Virus record (IMG/VR): IMGVR_UViG_3300044692_000046
Coordinates: 31,149 to 95,148 of that record
Source of the DNA: a virus
Strand: one strand, 5' to 3'
DNA length: 64,000 bases
Made by a program: the position numbers and the translations under genes. Below the pieces are notes generated by a model. That model ran no database searches, was not told where the DNA came from, and saw only the letters and a program-made list of their open reading frames with translations. Numbering within the stretch: position 1 is the first letter of the stretch; every line of letters begins with the position of its first letter. Shown one piece after another: positions 1-8,128 of the stretch.

Positions 1-97
1 AACACCGGGCCATCACCGCCGAGAAGCCCTCCCGGTACACCTGCGCCAGGTCGAGGCCACCCTGGTAGAACGCGATGTCGATCGTGAACAGGGTCAT
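1..97 (-). CDS. GH25-type lysozyme, N-terminal fragment (runs off the window)
   Basis: Only the first 32 codons are inside the window; the gene continues past the left edge. The readable start (MTLFTIDIAFYQGG, then DLAQVYREGFSAVMARC) looks like the first strand and helix of glycoside hydrolase 25 lysozymes, whose opening is typically IDVSxxQGxIDWxxVKxxG. Such enzymes cut the glycan chain of peptidoglycan, either as endolysin or as a tail lysin. The ATG overlaps the stop of the upstream gene as ATGA, so translation is coupled. Position directly after the tail genes fits a lysis or tail-lysin role. The family call rests on a short stretch and the catalytic residues beyond the first Asp are not visible. 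Confidence 0.6.
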   Translation of the reverse strand, partial: MTLFTIDIAFYQGGLDLAQVYREGFSAVMARC

Positions 98-594
98 GCC
101 GAGCCCTCCTCGCCGGGAGTGAACTCCCACTCGTCCTTGGCCAGCCGGTCCAACTTCCACACCGGGTACGTGATCGAGTGGATGCCCCGCGCCGCCGCAC
201 GATGGTGGATGTCGCAGAGGATCATCAAGCCACCCTCGGACTCTGCCGCGTTGAGGAAGTCCTCCTGCGAGTGGACGTCCAACTGCGGGAAGTCCGCCGC
301 GACCTTCCGCCAGTCGATCTCGTTGAGACCCGCGAACTCCGCGATATCGTGATGAGCTTCCAGTTGCTTCGCCCCGTGGCAGCGGTGCCCTGCCGGCAGC
401 CCGGAGTGGATCTGGTCGATGGTCGCGCCGCCGATCCAGCAGCCCACTTTCAGCACGTGGATCAGGTGGTGCTGCGCCTGGTGGAAGACGCGGTAGTGCG
501 GGTCGGACTCTCGTGGCCCGTGCGGCGGGTAGGCGGCCAGCTCGTGCAGGGTGCGCCGCTCGTAGTGCGCCGGCGGCGGCTGTTCATCGGCCAT
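94..594 (-). CDS. HNH-like protein of unknown role
   Basis: 166 residues. The middle and end carry a pattern resembling an HNH fold: CHGAKQLEAHH (Cys, Glu, His pair) followed about 50 residues later by LCDIHHR and then GIHSITYP. In HNH nucleases the first His pair and the later Cys/His residues bind metal and DNA, but the second Cys of each usual pair is not clear, so nuclease activity is uncertain. The start chosen is the ATG at 592-594, which overlaps the previous stop as ATGA; longer readings of the frame run back into the neighbouring gene and look like shadow sequence. It lies between tail genes and the lysozyme start. Confidence 0.55.
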   Translation of the reverse strand: MADEQPPPAHYERRTLHELAAYPPHGPRESDPHYRVFHQAQHHLIHVLKVGCWIGGATIDQIHSGLPAGHRCHGAKQLEAHHDIAEFAGLNEIDWRKVAADFPQLDVHSQEDFLNAAESEGGLMILCDIHHRAAARGIHSITYPVWKLDRLAKDEWEFTPGEEGSA

Positions 595-899
595 CAGGAC
601 ACCGCGCCGGTCACCGGGTCCACCGTGTACATCACCTGGTCGTTGGTCATGCCGAACCGGCTCAGTGCGATCTGCGGCGCGCTGTCTGCCGGGGCGTACT
701 GGTGGTAGGCGGCTACCACCGCCGTGATGAACGCCTTCGCATTCGCGTCCGTCCAGTCCGCGATGGCGCCCTGAACCGGCTGGTTCCACGGCCCATTGAA
801 CGTGTTGCCGAGGCACACCAGCACCTGGTTGCCGCCGGGGCTGCCGTCGTAGATGGAGAGCTGGTAGGACACCTCGGTGCTTGTGAAGTCCTGGCTCAA
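594..899 (-). CDS. Unknown small virion-region protein
   Basis: 101 residues, apparently starting at TTG (897-899) with a GAGAGG ribosome site seven bases upstream. No family recognised. The sequence is soluble and mixed (STEVSYQLSIYDG near the start, DAPQIALSRFG near the end), without membrane segments or cysteine clusters beyond one Cys. It is coupled to the next gene by ATGA. Its place after the C1q-like tail genes suggests a tail-tip or late protein, but this is inference from position only. Confidence 0.6.
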   Translation of the reverse strand: MSQDFTSTEVSYQLSIYDGSPGGNQVLVCLGNTFNGPWNQPVQGAIADWTDANAKAFITAVVAAYHQYAPADSAPQIALSRFGMTNDQVMYTVDPVTGAVS

Positions 900-910
900 G
901 GCACTGCCTC

Positions 911-1447
911 TCAGGTGTGGACCCAGCGGGTCGTCATGAATGCCTGCACCACGCCCGTTGCGGAGCCGGTGGAGATGGAGCCGCCGTTGTCCTGCAGGGC
1001 CTGCAGCTCGACGTAGTCACCGACGTTGAGGAACACAGTGCGGCCGAGCCCGAAGCCGGTGGCCGACGTGCCGGCGACCATCGTGGACTGACCGCCGTTG
1101 ATCTGGGTGCCGTTGATGGCCCAGATGGACAGACGGCGGCCAGTCGCTGTGCCGGCAACGAGCGTCCAGCCGCCTTCGATCTCGTACCAGCCGGCTGTCT
1201 GGCTCGTGTAGCGGCTGGTGTTGCTGACGGTCGAGTGACCGTTGTCGGAGTCAATGTCCTCGGTGTCGTAGAGCAGGGCGGTGGCCGCGCTGGGGCCCAG
1301 CGACTGCGCAACCGTCTGCCGGAGACAGCACAGGGGCGGCGCCGACAGGTACGCGAACGCGCTCACCGTGTTGTTGTTGATGTTGCTGGCGGTCGCTACC
1401 TCGCCGGTGGCGAACGTGTGCATGGTCGGGATCGTGGCCACGCCCAC
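911..1447 (-). CDS. C1q/TNF-like jelly-roll minor tail protein (copy 2)
   Basis: 178 residues from a GTG start with a run of five G as ribosome site. The core HSTVSNTSRYTSQTAGWYEI and the end VGDYVEL...TTRWVHT match the pattern of C1q-like beta-sandwich domains (a T-x-G-W-Y strand, then a final hydrophobic strand). Phages use such trimeric domains at the tips of fibres or as receptor-binding heads. It is clearly paralogous to the gene just upstream (1475-2011): both share MHTF.(T/A)GEV, NNNTVSAFA, APPL, LRQTV, DTED.DSD.GHSTV.NTSRYT. I infer a tail-associated surface protein; the receptor is unknown. Confidence 0.7.
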   Translation of the reverse strand: MGVATIPTMHTFATGEVATASNINNNTVSAFAYLSAPPLCCLRQTVAQSLGPSAATALLYDTEDIDSDNGHSTVSNTSRYTSQTAGWYEIEGGWTLVAGTATGRRLSIWAINGTQINGGQSTMVAGTSATGFGLGRTVFLNVGDYVELQALQDNGGSISTGSATGVVQAFMTTRWVHT

Positions 1448-1474
1448 CCCCGGATCGGTTGCTGCGGACGGGGG

Positions 1475-2011
1475 TCAGGTGTGTATCCAGCCGATGTTGA
1501 ACGTCGGGAAGCAGTCGCCGCCGGAGGCCAGCGCGTTGAGCGTGATCGTGCCGGAGGTGGCCTGGATGCCGACCTCCACGTAGTCGCCCACGTTGAGGAA
1601 GCGGGTCGCCACAGCTGTCGGCGCGCAGGCGATGCTGGACGATACGTAGCCGCCGGTTTTGCCCGCCAGGAAGCTGGTGCTGCCGTTGGTTTTGAACGCC
1701 ATCTGCACAACCACCGCCGACGCGCTCGACGACAGGCACTGCATGGAGGCCGTCAGGTCATACCATCCGGCCGTCTGCGCCGTGTACCGAGACGTGTTGG
1801 TGACGGTACTGTGGCCGCCGTCGCTGTCCTCGTCCTCCGTGTCGAACAAGACGCTCGCCCATCCGGACAGGGAGGTCTGGAGCACCGTCTGCCGCAGCAC
1901 CGCCAGCGGTGGGGCGCTGGAGAAGGCGAACGCGGAGACCGTGTTGTTGTTCAGGTTGCTGGGCGTCACCACTTCGCCGGCGGTGAAGGTGTGCATGCTG
2001 GGGATGATCAC
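1475..2011 (-). CDS. C1q/TNF-like jelly-roll minor tail protein (copy 1)
   Basis: 178 residues, GTG start with GGGGGA upstream. It has the same architecture as its downstream paralogue: a short N-terminal tether (SMHTFTAGEVVTPSNLNNN) and a beta-rich domain with HSTVTNTSRYTAQTAGWYDL and a terminal IGWIHT. The two copies have equal length and conserved ends but divergent centres, which is the pattern of host-range domains changing under selection. The gene sits 15 bases after the preceding stop in the late operon, downstream of two large minor tail proteins. C1q-like fold assignment is from strand motifs, not structure. Confidence 0.7.
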   Translation of the reverse strand: MIIPSMHTFTAGEVVTPSNLNNNTVSAFAFSSAPPLAVLRQTVLQTSLSGWASVLFDTEDEDSDGGHSTVTNTSRYTAQTAGWYDLTASMQCLSSSASAVVVQMAFKTNGSTSFLAGKTGGYVSSSIACAPTAVATRFLNVGDYVEVGIQATSGTITLNALASGGDCFPTFNIGWIHT

Positions 2012-2026
2012 GCGGCCATCCCCCGA

Positions 2027-2491
2027 TCACCTGCTGATGCGCCACTCGTGGAAGCGGCGCGGGATCTCGGCCAGATGCTCGTGGTTGACCTGCGGCGCGT
2101 CCCAGTCGTGGGGCAGCCAGCCGACCGAGCCGCGGCACCGGGCCTCACGGCAGGAGATCGGCGGCTTGATGTGGTAGGTGTTGCCCTGCTCGTCGTGCCA
2201 CACCGTGTCCAGCCAGACTCGCGGCCACGGGTCCGGCAGGAGTCGCAGCGGCTGGCCGGAGATGTTGTCCAGGTACCAGACGTTCGCGTCGGGCGTCCCG
2301 TCGTCGTTCAGGAACGGGTGCCCCTGAACTGCCGTGACGACCGCCTCGACGAGGTCTCCGAACTGCTGAGCCCGGTACCAGACGATGTCCCCGACCTCGG
2401 GGATCGGTGTCGGTCGCGGCCGGGCGTGCACCGACAGCGTGATCTCCTCGCGGGTCAGGGGCACGGAGCGAAGGTCAGGGTCGTAGTCCAC
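2027..2491 (-). CDS. Unknown protein of the tail region
   Basis: 154 residues from GTG. The N-terminal half has a run REEITLSVHARPRP followed by VGDIVWYRAQQFGD, reminiscent of small beta-barrel or SH3-like folds, and the C-terminal half has three Cys/His positions (ISCREARC, HDW, NHEHLAEI) without a complete zinc motif. It follows the 835-residue minor tail gene by 9 bases and precedes the C1q-like genes. No function assigned. It reads as an ordinary member of the late operon, possibly a small tail accessory protein. Confidence 0.65.
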   Translation of the reverse strand: MDYDPDLRSVPLTREEITLSVHARPRPTPIPEVGDIVWYRAQQFGDLVEAVVTAVQGHPFLNDDGTPDANVWYLDNISGQPLRLLPDPWPRVWLDTVWHDEQGNTYHIKPPISCREARCRGSVGWLPHDWDAPQVNHEHLAEIPRRFHEWRISR

Positions 2492-2500
2492 GCCACCCCC

Positions 2501-5008
2501 TCAAAAGGCGCACACGGCGGAGACATCGAGCTGGCCGAACACCGGGTCCCCGACGATCCACACCTGCTGCCGGTCCACCGGGGATGCCTGGATGCCGACG
2601 GTCCACTGCCCGGCAGAGAAGTCGATGCTGTGGTCGAGCTTCTCCAGGAAGAAGTCGTGCGACATGGTGAACACCGGGTTGCGGCGCTTGACCGTGATCC
2701 TCTGGTTGAGCTCCATCCCCAGCACCGTCGCGAACGCCCCGTACGGGTTGGAGCCAGCGTCGATCGTCAAGGCGCCGAGCCGCTCGACCGGTGTCTTGTA
2801 CCGCCACAGCAGGTAGTTCGCGTGGTCGATGGTCTCGGAGTCGTACGCGATCCCGATGGTCTGCGTCAACTGTCGGTCGAAGTTCGCCAGGATCGAGGTC
2901 GGGTCGGTGACGTGCTGGACGATCCCGCCGGATCGGGTGACTTCGACATCGTTGTACACCTGCGTCGGGTCCAGCGAGTAGTTGATGTCGTCCAGGTACG
3001 GGACCTCAAGCTCGCCGAACGTCCACTGCGAGGTGGTGGCCAGGAAGCGGCTGTTGCGGCCCTTGAACCGCAGCGTGCCGCCCGCGTCGACGAAGAGGAA
3101 GCCCTGCTCGCTGATCGCCACGTCGTTCATCACGTCGAGAGCGAAGTTGCCGTTCTGGGCCAGCGAGAACCCCATCGTCGACGACCCCACATCAGCGAAG
3201 CTGGGGATCGTGTAGTAGATGTTCGCCAACCGCGTCACCCGCGTGCCGCTCGACTCGCCCCAGAACCCACCGCCAGCCGTGTTGAGCGTGCTGATCTGGC
3301 TTGAGGACAGCACCGAGTTCCACAGGGCGACATGTGCGATCTCGCCGTCGAACATCTGAGTCACGCGGCCGGTGTCGTTCTCCCCACCCACCATCACCGA
3401 CGTGGCGTTCGACGGGAGCATGCCACCCAGCGAGCTGGTGGTCACAGTCGTCGAGGCCGCCGACGTGCCGTCGATCCAGACCGTGACCGTCGTGTTCGTC
3501 GAGTTCTGCGACACCGTGGACACGATGTGGTGCCAGTTGCCGTCGTTGATCTTCTTGGTGGTGATCGCCTGCACATAGCCAGCGGACGCGCCACCACCCA
3601 CCGCATAGCCAACCTCCGCGACGATCGTCGCGTCGCCCTGCATGAACATACCGATCGGCAGGGTGGTGTTGTTGCCGGTAACCTCCCCGACGAGCGCAAT
3701 GTCGCCGGCGACGTTCGGTGCGACGCCGACCGCGTCACAGTGCACCCAGGCGGCCAAGGTCGCGCCCCACGCTGAGCCCGGCGTAGCAGGAACGGCGACG
3801 ATGCCGGTTGTCTTGTTCGCCGACCGGCCGGCCCCGATCGCGGTGCCGTTGCTGGAAGTCGCCTGGTCGGGGAAGAACTGGGCAGCCACCCCGCCGGGGT
3901 CTCCGGTGATGGCCGACGATTGACCAGCGGAGACCCCGCTGCCCGCACCGTACTTCGACACCATCAGGCCGAGGCTCGGGCCGTTGTTGCCGCTGGCCTC
4001 GGCGAAACTGGAAGCGCCCTGAGGCTCCCAGAGAGGCCAGTAGTAGGCCGGCTGGTAGGACAGGATCTGGTTCGCGACCTCGCCATGGACTGCTTGCTGG
4101 CTCAACACCGCCAGGGAGTCCACGCACGTGATCTCCGCCATCCCGTAGGTGCCCTGGAAATCCCACCGGGACGGCCACCGCTCGACGTAGCCCGTGAACA
4201 CCGAGTACAGCACCGGCCCGCTCGTCGACCAGGTGGTGGCGGTGGCTCCGCTCTCCTGCTGGATGGCGTCCACGTACACGGTGCCCGTGTTGGCCGGGCT
4301 GGGCGCGTACACCCACAGGTTGATGCGGGGCTGCGTCGCCGTCCACGTGACCGTGATGCGCGTCCAGGCTCCCGTGGTGCTCGTGCCCGCACCGGTGGCC
4401 GCGAACGACGCGGGCGGGTCAACGAGGCTAGTGTCGATACCGAGCTGCACCGTGTACGCGGCGGTCAGCCACACGTAGGCGCTGAACGTGTACTGCTGGC
4501 CGGGGGTAACGGTCAGCTTCCAGCGCATCCCCTGCAGGCCGCCGCCGGACGACACCGGCCACGAGACGCTCTGCGTGCCCTGGAACGCCTGCGCAGTGGA
4601 CACCGTGGGGGGCGAGGTCAGGAACCAGTTGATATCCCCCGCCGGCAAGCCACCAACAGCCGCCGCCTCGAATCCCGGGTCCATCTTGGTCAGCATGTTC
4701 GGCCCGCCCGCCGCAGTGTTCGTCGGCGGCCACAGCGCCTGCGTGATGATGCGGCGGTAGGGCACCACGTTCGGGTAATAGGCGGAGGCGGTGTTAGCCG
4801 GGTTGAACGCCTCGTTCGAGTCCAGCAGTACCATGTTCGCGGTGCCGGCCTGGATCGTGTCCAGCTCGTACTGCCGGCCCCGCGTGGTGCTGAGGCTCTG
4901 CACCTGACTGGAGATGTCCGTCCACACCGGCGTCACGTTGCTCGCTGGGCCAGCGTTGAACGCCACCTGCGTGGTGAGGATCGGCCAGTTCGGGTTGGGA
5001 GAGGTCAT
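2501..5008 (-). CDS. Minor tail protein with CBM-like and LamG-like domains (835 aa)
   Basis: 835 residues. Layout: an N-terminal module (1-100) ending NPANTASAYYPNVVPYRR, a carbohydrate-binding-like jelly roll (about 105-260; TFSAYVWLTA, YVDAIQQESG), a short conserved linker (VERWPSRWDFQGTYG), a laminin-G/concanavalin-like domain (about 340-578; NWHHIVSTVS, VALWNSVLSSSQI) and a C-terminal module (about 585-835). The N- and C-terminal modules are shared with the 1027-residue neighbour, so the two are tandem paralogues. Both sit just after the tape measure, where baseplate hub and tip proteins lie. I infer a tail-tip protein that binds surface glycans. Confidence 0.8.
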   Translation of the reverse strand: MTSPNPNWPILTTQVAFNAGPASNVTPVWTDISSQVQSLSTTRGRQYELDTIQAGTANMVLLDSNEAFNPANTASAYYPNVVPYRRIITQALWPPTNTAAGGPNMLTKMDPGFEAAAVGGLPAGDINWFLTSPPTVSTAQAFQGTQSVSWPVSSGGGLQGMRWKLTVTPGQQYTFSAYVWLTAAYTVQLGIDTSLVDPPASFAATGAGTSTTGAWTRITVTWTATQPRINLWVYAPSPANTGTVYVDAIQQESGATATTWSTSGPVLYSVFTGYVERWPSRWDFQGTYGMAEITCVDSLAVLSQQAVHGEVANQILSYQPAYYWPLWEPQGASSFAEASGNNGPSLGLMVSKYGAGSGVSAGQSSAITGDPGGVAAQFFPDQATSSNGTAIGAGRSANKTTGIVAVPATPGSAWGATLAAWVHCDAVGVAPNVAGDIALVGEVTGNNTTLPIGMFMQGDATIVAEVGYAVGGGASAGYVQAITTKKINDGNWHHIVSTVSQNSTNTTVTVWIDGTSAASTTVTTSSLGGMLPSNATSVMVGGENDTGRVTQMFDGEIAHVALWNSVLSSSQISTLNTAGGGFWGESSGTRVTRLANIYYTIPSFADVGSSTMGFSLAQNGNFALDVMNDVAISEQGFLFVDAGGTLRFKGRNSRFLATTSQWTFGELEVPYLDDINYSLDPTQVYNDVEVTRSGGIVQHVTDPTSILANFDRQLTQTIGIAYDSETIDHANYLLWRYKTPVERLGALTIDAGSNPYGAFATVLGMELNQRITVKRRNPVFTMSHDFFLEKLDHSIDFSAGQWTVGIQASPVDRQQVWIVGDPVFGQLDVSAVCAF

Positions 5009-5026
5009 GCTCGACCTCCCCCGTGC

Positions 5027-8000
5027 TCACCAGCCCAGCTTGGTTGTGCTGCCGAGCACCCCGAACACAGGATCGTTGAGTAGCCACGCCTGTTGCAGGT
5101 CGGCGGGGCTGGCCTGGACCGACAGATCCCATTCGCCGGCCGCGAAGTTGACGCTCACGTCGAGCTTCTCGATGAAGTAGTCGTCGATGTCGGTGAACGC
5201 CGAGGTGCGGCGCTTCACCGTCGCCCGGTCGTTGAGCTCCATGCCGAGCACCACCGACCACGCGGTCGGCTTGCCGCCTGCGGAGATGGTCAGCGTGTCC
5301 AGTCGGCGCAGCGGCTGCTTGTACCGCGACAAGAGATAGTTCGCGTGGTCTACCGTCTCGCTGTCCGAGGCCGTGTTGACCTCGGCGGTGAGCTGCCGGT
5401 CCCCGTAGGCCAGCATGCTCGGTCCGTCCGTCACGTGGCAGACGGTGCCGCCGTAGAAGTTGTCCGACGAGTTGATGCCCGACTGGAAGTTCAGGTACGA
5501 GGACGCGTACGCGGGCAGCGCCTGCCCACCCACCCGGCTGATCGTGATGTCGTTGTAGACCTGCGTGGGGTCCTCCGAGAACGCCACATCCGCCTCGTAC
5601 GGCGTCTCCTGCTCCCCCAGCGTCCACTTCGGTGTGGCGGTCTGGAACCGGGCGGTGCGCGCCTTGAAGGTGACCGTGCCCGCCTTGTCGGCGTACAGCA
5701 GCCCACCCTCGCCCAGCACTACACCGTTCAGGGCGTCCAGGGCGTAGTTGGCGCGCTGCACCGGGGACACGTCCTGCACCGACTGGCCGGCGTCCACCGC
5801 CGTCGTGCCGGTGAACACGTAGCCCAACCAGCGGCTCACCCGCGCCCCGGACTTCTCGGTGAAGAACGTATACGGCCCCCAGCCGATCTGCCCGGCGGAG
5901 TAGATGTTGCCGATCGCGCCCGACGGCAGCGCCGAGTTCCACAGGCTGACGTGTGCGACCTGACCGTTCCAGGTCTGCCCGGTCAGGCCGAGCGTGGACT
6001 GCCCGCCGACCTGCACGATGCTCGCCCCGGCCGGAAGCTGACCGCCCAGACTCGCTGTGGAGGCTGTGGCGGAGGCATTCTGTGTGTTGTCGACCTGCAG
6101 CGAGACCGTGGTGTTGCCGGCCGGGTCCTGGATGACCTGCGCGACGAACATGCGCATCTTGCCGTCGGCGTCGTTCGTGCCGGTCTCCATCGCGGTGAGC
6201 GTCTGACCGCCCGGCCCTTCGTAGGTGACGAAGGCGTTGCCGTAGTTGGTGGTGAATGCGGACGCCGCGGGCCCGGCCTCGACCTGCATGCCGTCGATGT
6301 AGACGGTGCTGTTGTTGGCGGGCGCCGAGGAGTAGACCCACATGTTCTGCGACGTGCCGTTCGCGGTGAAGCTAACGGTCATCGTGACCCAGGTGTTCAC
6401 CGAGGTCATGCCCGACGAGTTCGCCAGCCACGACGCCGGCGGGATACCCGAGTCGGCCGCCGCGCCCAGCAGCATCGTGTTCGCGGCGGTCTGCCGCACG
6501 CCGCACGAGAACGTGTACTGCTGACCGGAGGTCAGCCCGAACGCCGTGATGAGCACACCCTGCAGCCCGGAACCCGCGCCGATGGGGAACTGTGCGGAGT
6601 TCGCGCCGTACAGGTGCTGCGTGTTGGTGACCGTCATCGCGCCGATCAGCAGCGACCCAAGGTAGGTGGGTGTCGCCCCGGAGGACTGCCCCTCGAAGCT
6701 GGGGTCCTGCTGCCACAGCACGTTCGTTCCGGTCACGCCGATCGTGAGGGGCTGCGCCTGGTTGGAGCCCTGCGGGGGACACACCAGCGTGGCCAGGGTC
6801 TGCGTGGTGCCTTTGCGGCTGTCCGTGGGCAGGTTGGCGCCCGCCCACACGATCAGCGTCGCCGACCAGGAGACGGCCGGGTTCGCCGGGATCGCCTGGA
6901 TGCCCGTCGAGCCGCTGGTGCCGACAGGACCGGCGTTGAGGATCTGGCAGTCCATCTGCGAGGCGTTGGTGTTGTTGCCGGGGGCGAACGTGACCCGCAC
7001 CCCGCCGTTGTCCCCCGGGATCGGCAGAGCCGAGTCGCCCGCCACCAAGCCATTGCCGGCGCCGAACGGGCCGGTGTACACGCTCAGCGGCGGCTGCCCG
7101 GCAAGGGTGGTGTTGGCGAACGCCTGGCTTCCCTGCGGCTCCCACAGGGGCCAGTAGTAGGTGGGGGCCAGTGCCTCGATCTGGTTGGACAGCTCCGAGT
7201 CGAGGGTGGCCTGCGACAGCACACCCAGTGCGTCGACGGCGGTGATCTGACAGATGCCGTAGGTGCCCTGATGATTCCAGGTCGACGGCCAGCGCTCCAC
7301 GAACCCGGCGAAGATCGGGTAGATGACGGGGCCGATGCTCGACCAGGTGGACGCCGAGGAGCCGGTCTCCATCTGGATCGCGTCCAGCCACATCGACCCC
7401 GACAGGGACGGCGCCGTGGACCCCACGTACACCTGATGCGCTGTCGATGTCGCGGTGAACGTCACCGACAGGCGCGTCCACGTGGTCGTGGCGGTGGTGT
7501 TCGTGCCGCCAGCGCCGCCGTTGATGAAGATAGCCGTCGTGTTGCCGGCGGTCTGGTAGACGTAGGCGGAGATAGTGTATTGCTCGCCCGGCACGCACAG
7601 CAGGTTCCAGCCGGTGACCTGCTCCCCCGAGCCGCCCGTCACTGTCCATGCCAGCGACTTGGTGCCCTGGAATGCCTGCGCCGACGAGACGTTCGGGGTG
7701 GTGGCGAACGTGACAATCCACGACGGGACCGCGGTGTACGACTCGAACGACGGGTCATACGGGCCAGGCGCCACCGCCGAGGAGTTCAGCAGGTTCGGGC
7801 CACCGGCCGCAGTGTTACCGGGTGGCCACATCGCGGCCAAGGCCAGCCGCCGGTACGGCACCACGTTCGGGTAGAACGGACTGGCGGTGTTGGCCGGGTT
7901 GAGCTGCTCGTCGGAGTCTCTCAGAGTCGCCGTGAACTCGCCGGCCTGCACCTGATCCAACTCGTACTGCCGGCCGCGCGAGACGGTGAAGTCCAGCAGC

Positions 8001-8110
8001 CGGTCGGTCAGGTCCGTCCAGGTCGGCGTGCCCGCGGCCGGGTCATTCGGGTTGATGTTGAATGCGACCTTGCACCACAGCAGCGGCCAGTTCGGGTTCG
8101 GGGAAGACAT
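5027..8110 (-). CDS. Minor tail protein with nested CBM-like domain in LamG-like domain (1027 aa)
   Basis: 1027 residues. The start and end modules match the 835-residue paralogue (NPANTASPFYPNVVPYRR; TVKRRTSAFTDIDDYF). The first CBM-like domain spans about 105-260. The LamG-like domain begins near 330 and is interrupted at about 460 by a second CBM-like domain (462-622: DPSFEGQ, QYTFSCGVRQTA, YIDGMQVEAG), after which LamG strands resume and end in HVSLWNSALPSGAI. The extra domain accounts for nearly all of the length difference between paralogues. Directly follows the tape measure gene (18 bases). Likely a tail-tip or distal tail component that contacts host carbohydrate. Confidence 0.8.
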   Translation of the reverse strand: MSSPNPNWPLLWCKVAFNINPNDPAAGTPTWTDLTDRLLDFTVSRGRQYELDQVQAGEFTATLRDSDEQLNPANTASPFYPNVVPYRRLALAAMWPPGNTAAGGPNLLNSSAVAPGPYDPSFESYTAVPSWIVTFATTPNVSSAQAFQGTKSLAWTVTGGSGEQVTGWNLLCVPGEQYTISAYVYQTAGNTTAIFINGGAGGTNTTATTTWTRLSVTFTATSTAHQVYVGSTAPSLSGSMWLDAIQMETGSSASTWSSIGPVIYPIFAGFVERWPSTWNHQGTYGICQITAVDALGVLSQATLDSELSNQIEALAPTYYWPLWEPQGSQAFANTTLAGQPPLSVYTGPFGAGNGLVAGDSALPIPGDNGGVRVTFAPGNNTNASQMDCQILNAGPVGTSGSTGIQAIPANPAVSWSATLIVWAGANLPTDSRKGTTQTLATLVCPPQGSNQAQPLTIGVTGTNVLWQQDPSFEGQSSGATPTYLGSLLIGAMTVTNTQHLYGANSAQFPIGAGSGLQGVLITAFGLTSGQQYTFSCGVRQTAANTMLLGAAADSGIPPASWLANSSGMTSVNTWVTMTVSFTANGTSQNMWVYSSAPANNSTVYIDGMQVEAGPAASAFTTNYGNAFVTYEGPGGQTLTAMETGTNDADGKMRMFVAQVIQDPAGNTTVSLQVDNTQNASATASTASLGGQLPAGASIVQVGGQSTLGLTGQTWNGQVAHVSLWNSALPSGAIGNIYSAGQIGWGPYTFFTEKSGARVSRWLGYVFTGTTAVDAGQSVQDVSPVQRANYALDALNGVVLGEGGLLYADKAGTVTFKARTARFQTATPKWTLGEQETPYEADVAFSEDPTQVYNDITISRVGGQALPAYASSYLNFQSGINSSDNFYGGTVCHVTDGPSMLAYGDRQLTAEVNTASDSETVDHANYLLSRYKQPLRRLDTLTISAGGKPTAWSVVLGMELNDRATVKRRTSAFTDIDDYFIEKLDVSVNFAAGEWDLSVQASPADLQQAWLLNDPVFGVLGSTTKLGW

Positions 8111-8128
8111 CCAGCCCTCCCCGAACCG

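Noticed and set aside
917-3304. Long plus-strand open frame of about 795 codons
   Set aside because: Antisense shadow of the C1q-like and minor tail genes; composition is typical GC-rich shadow sequence (Arg/Val/Gly/His) and no start signals.
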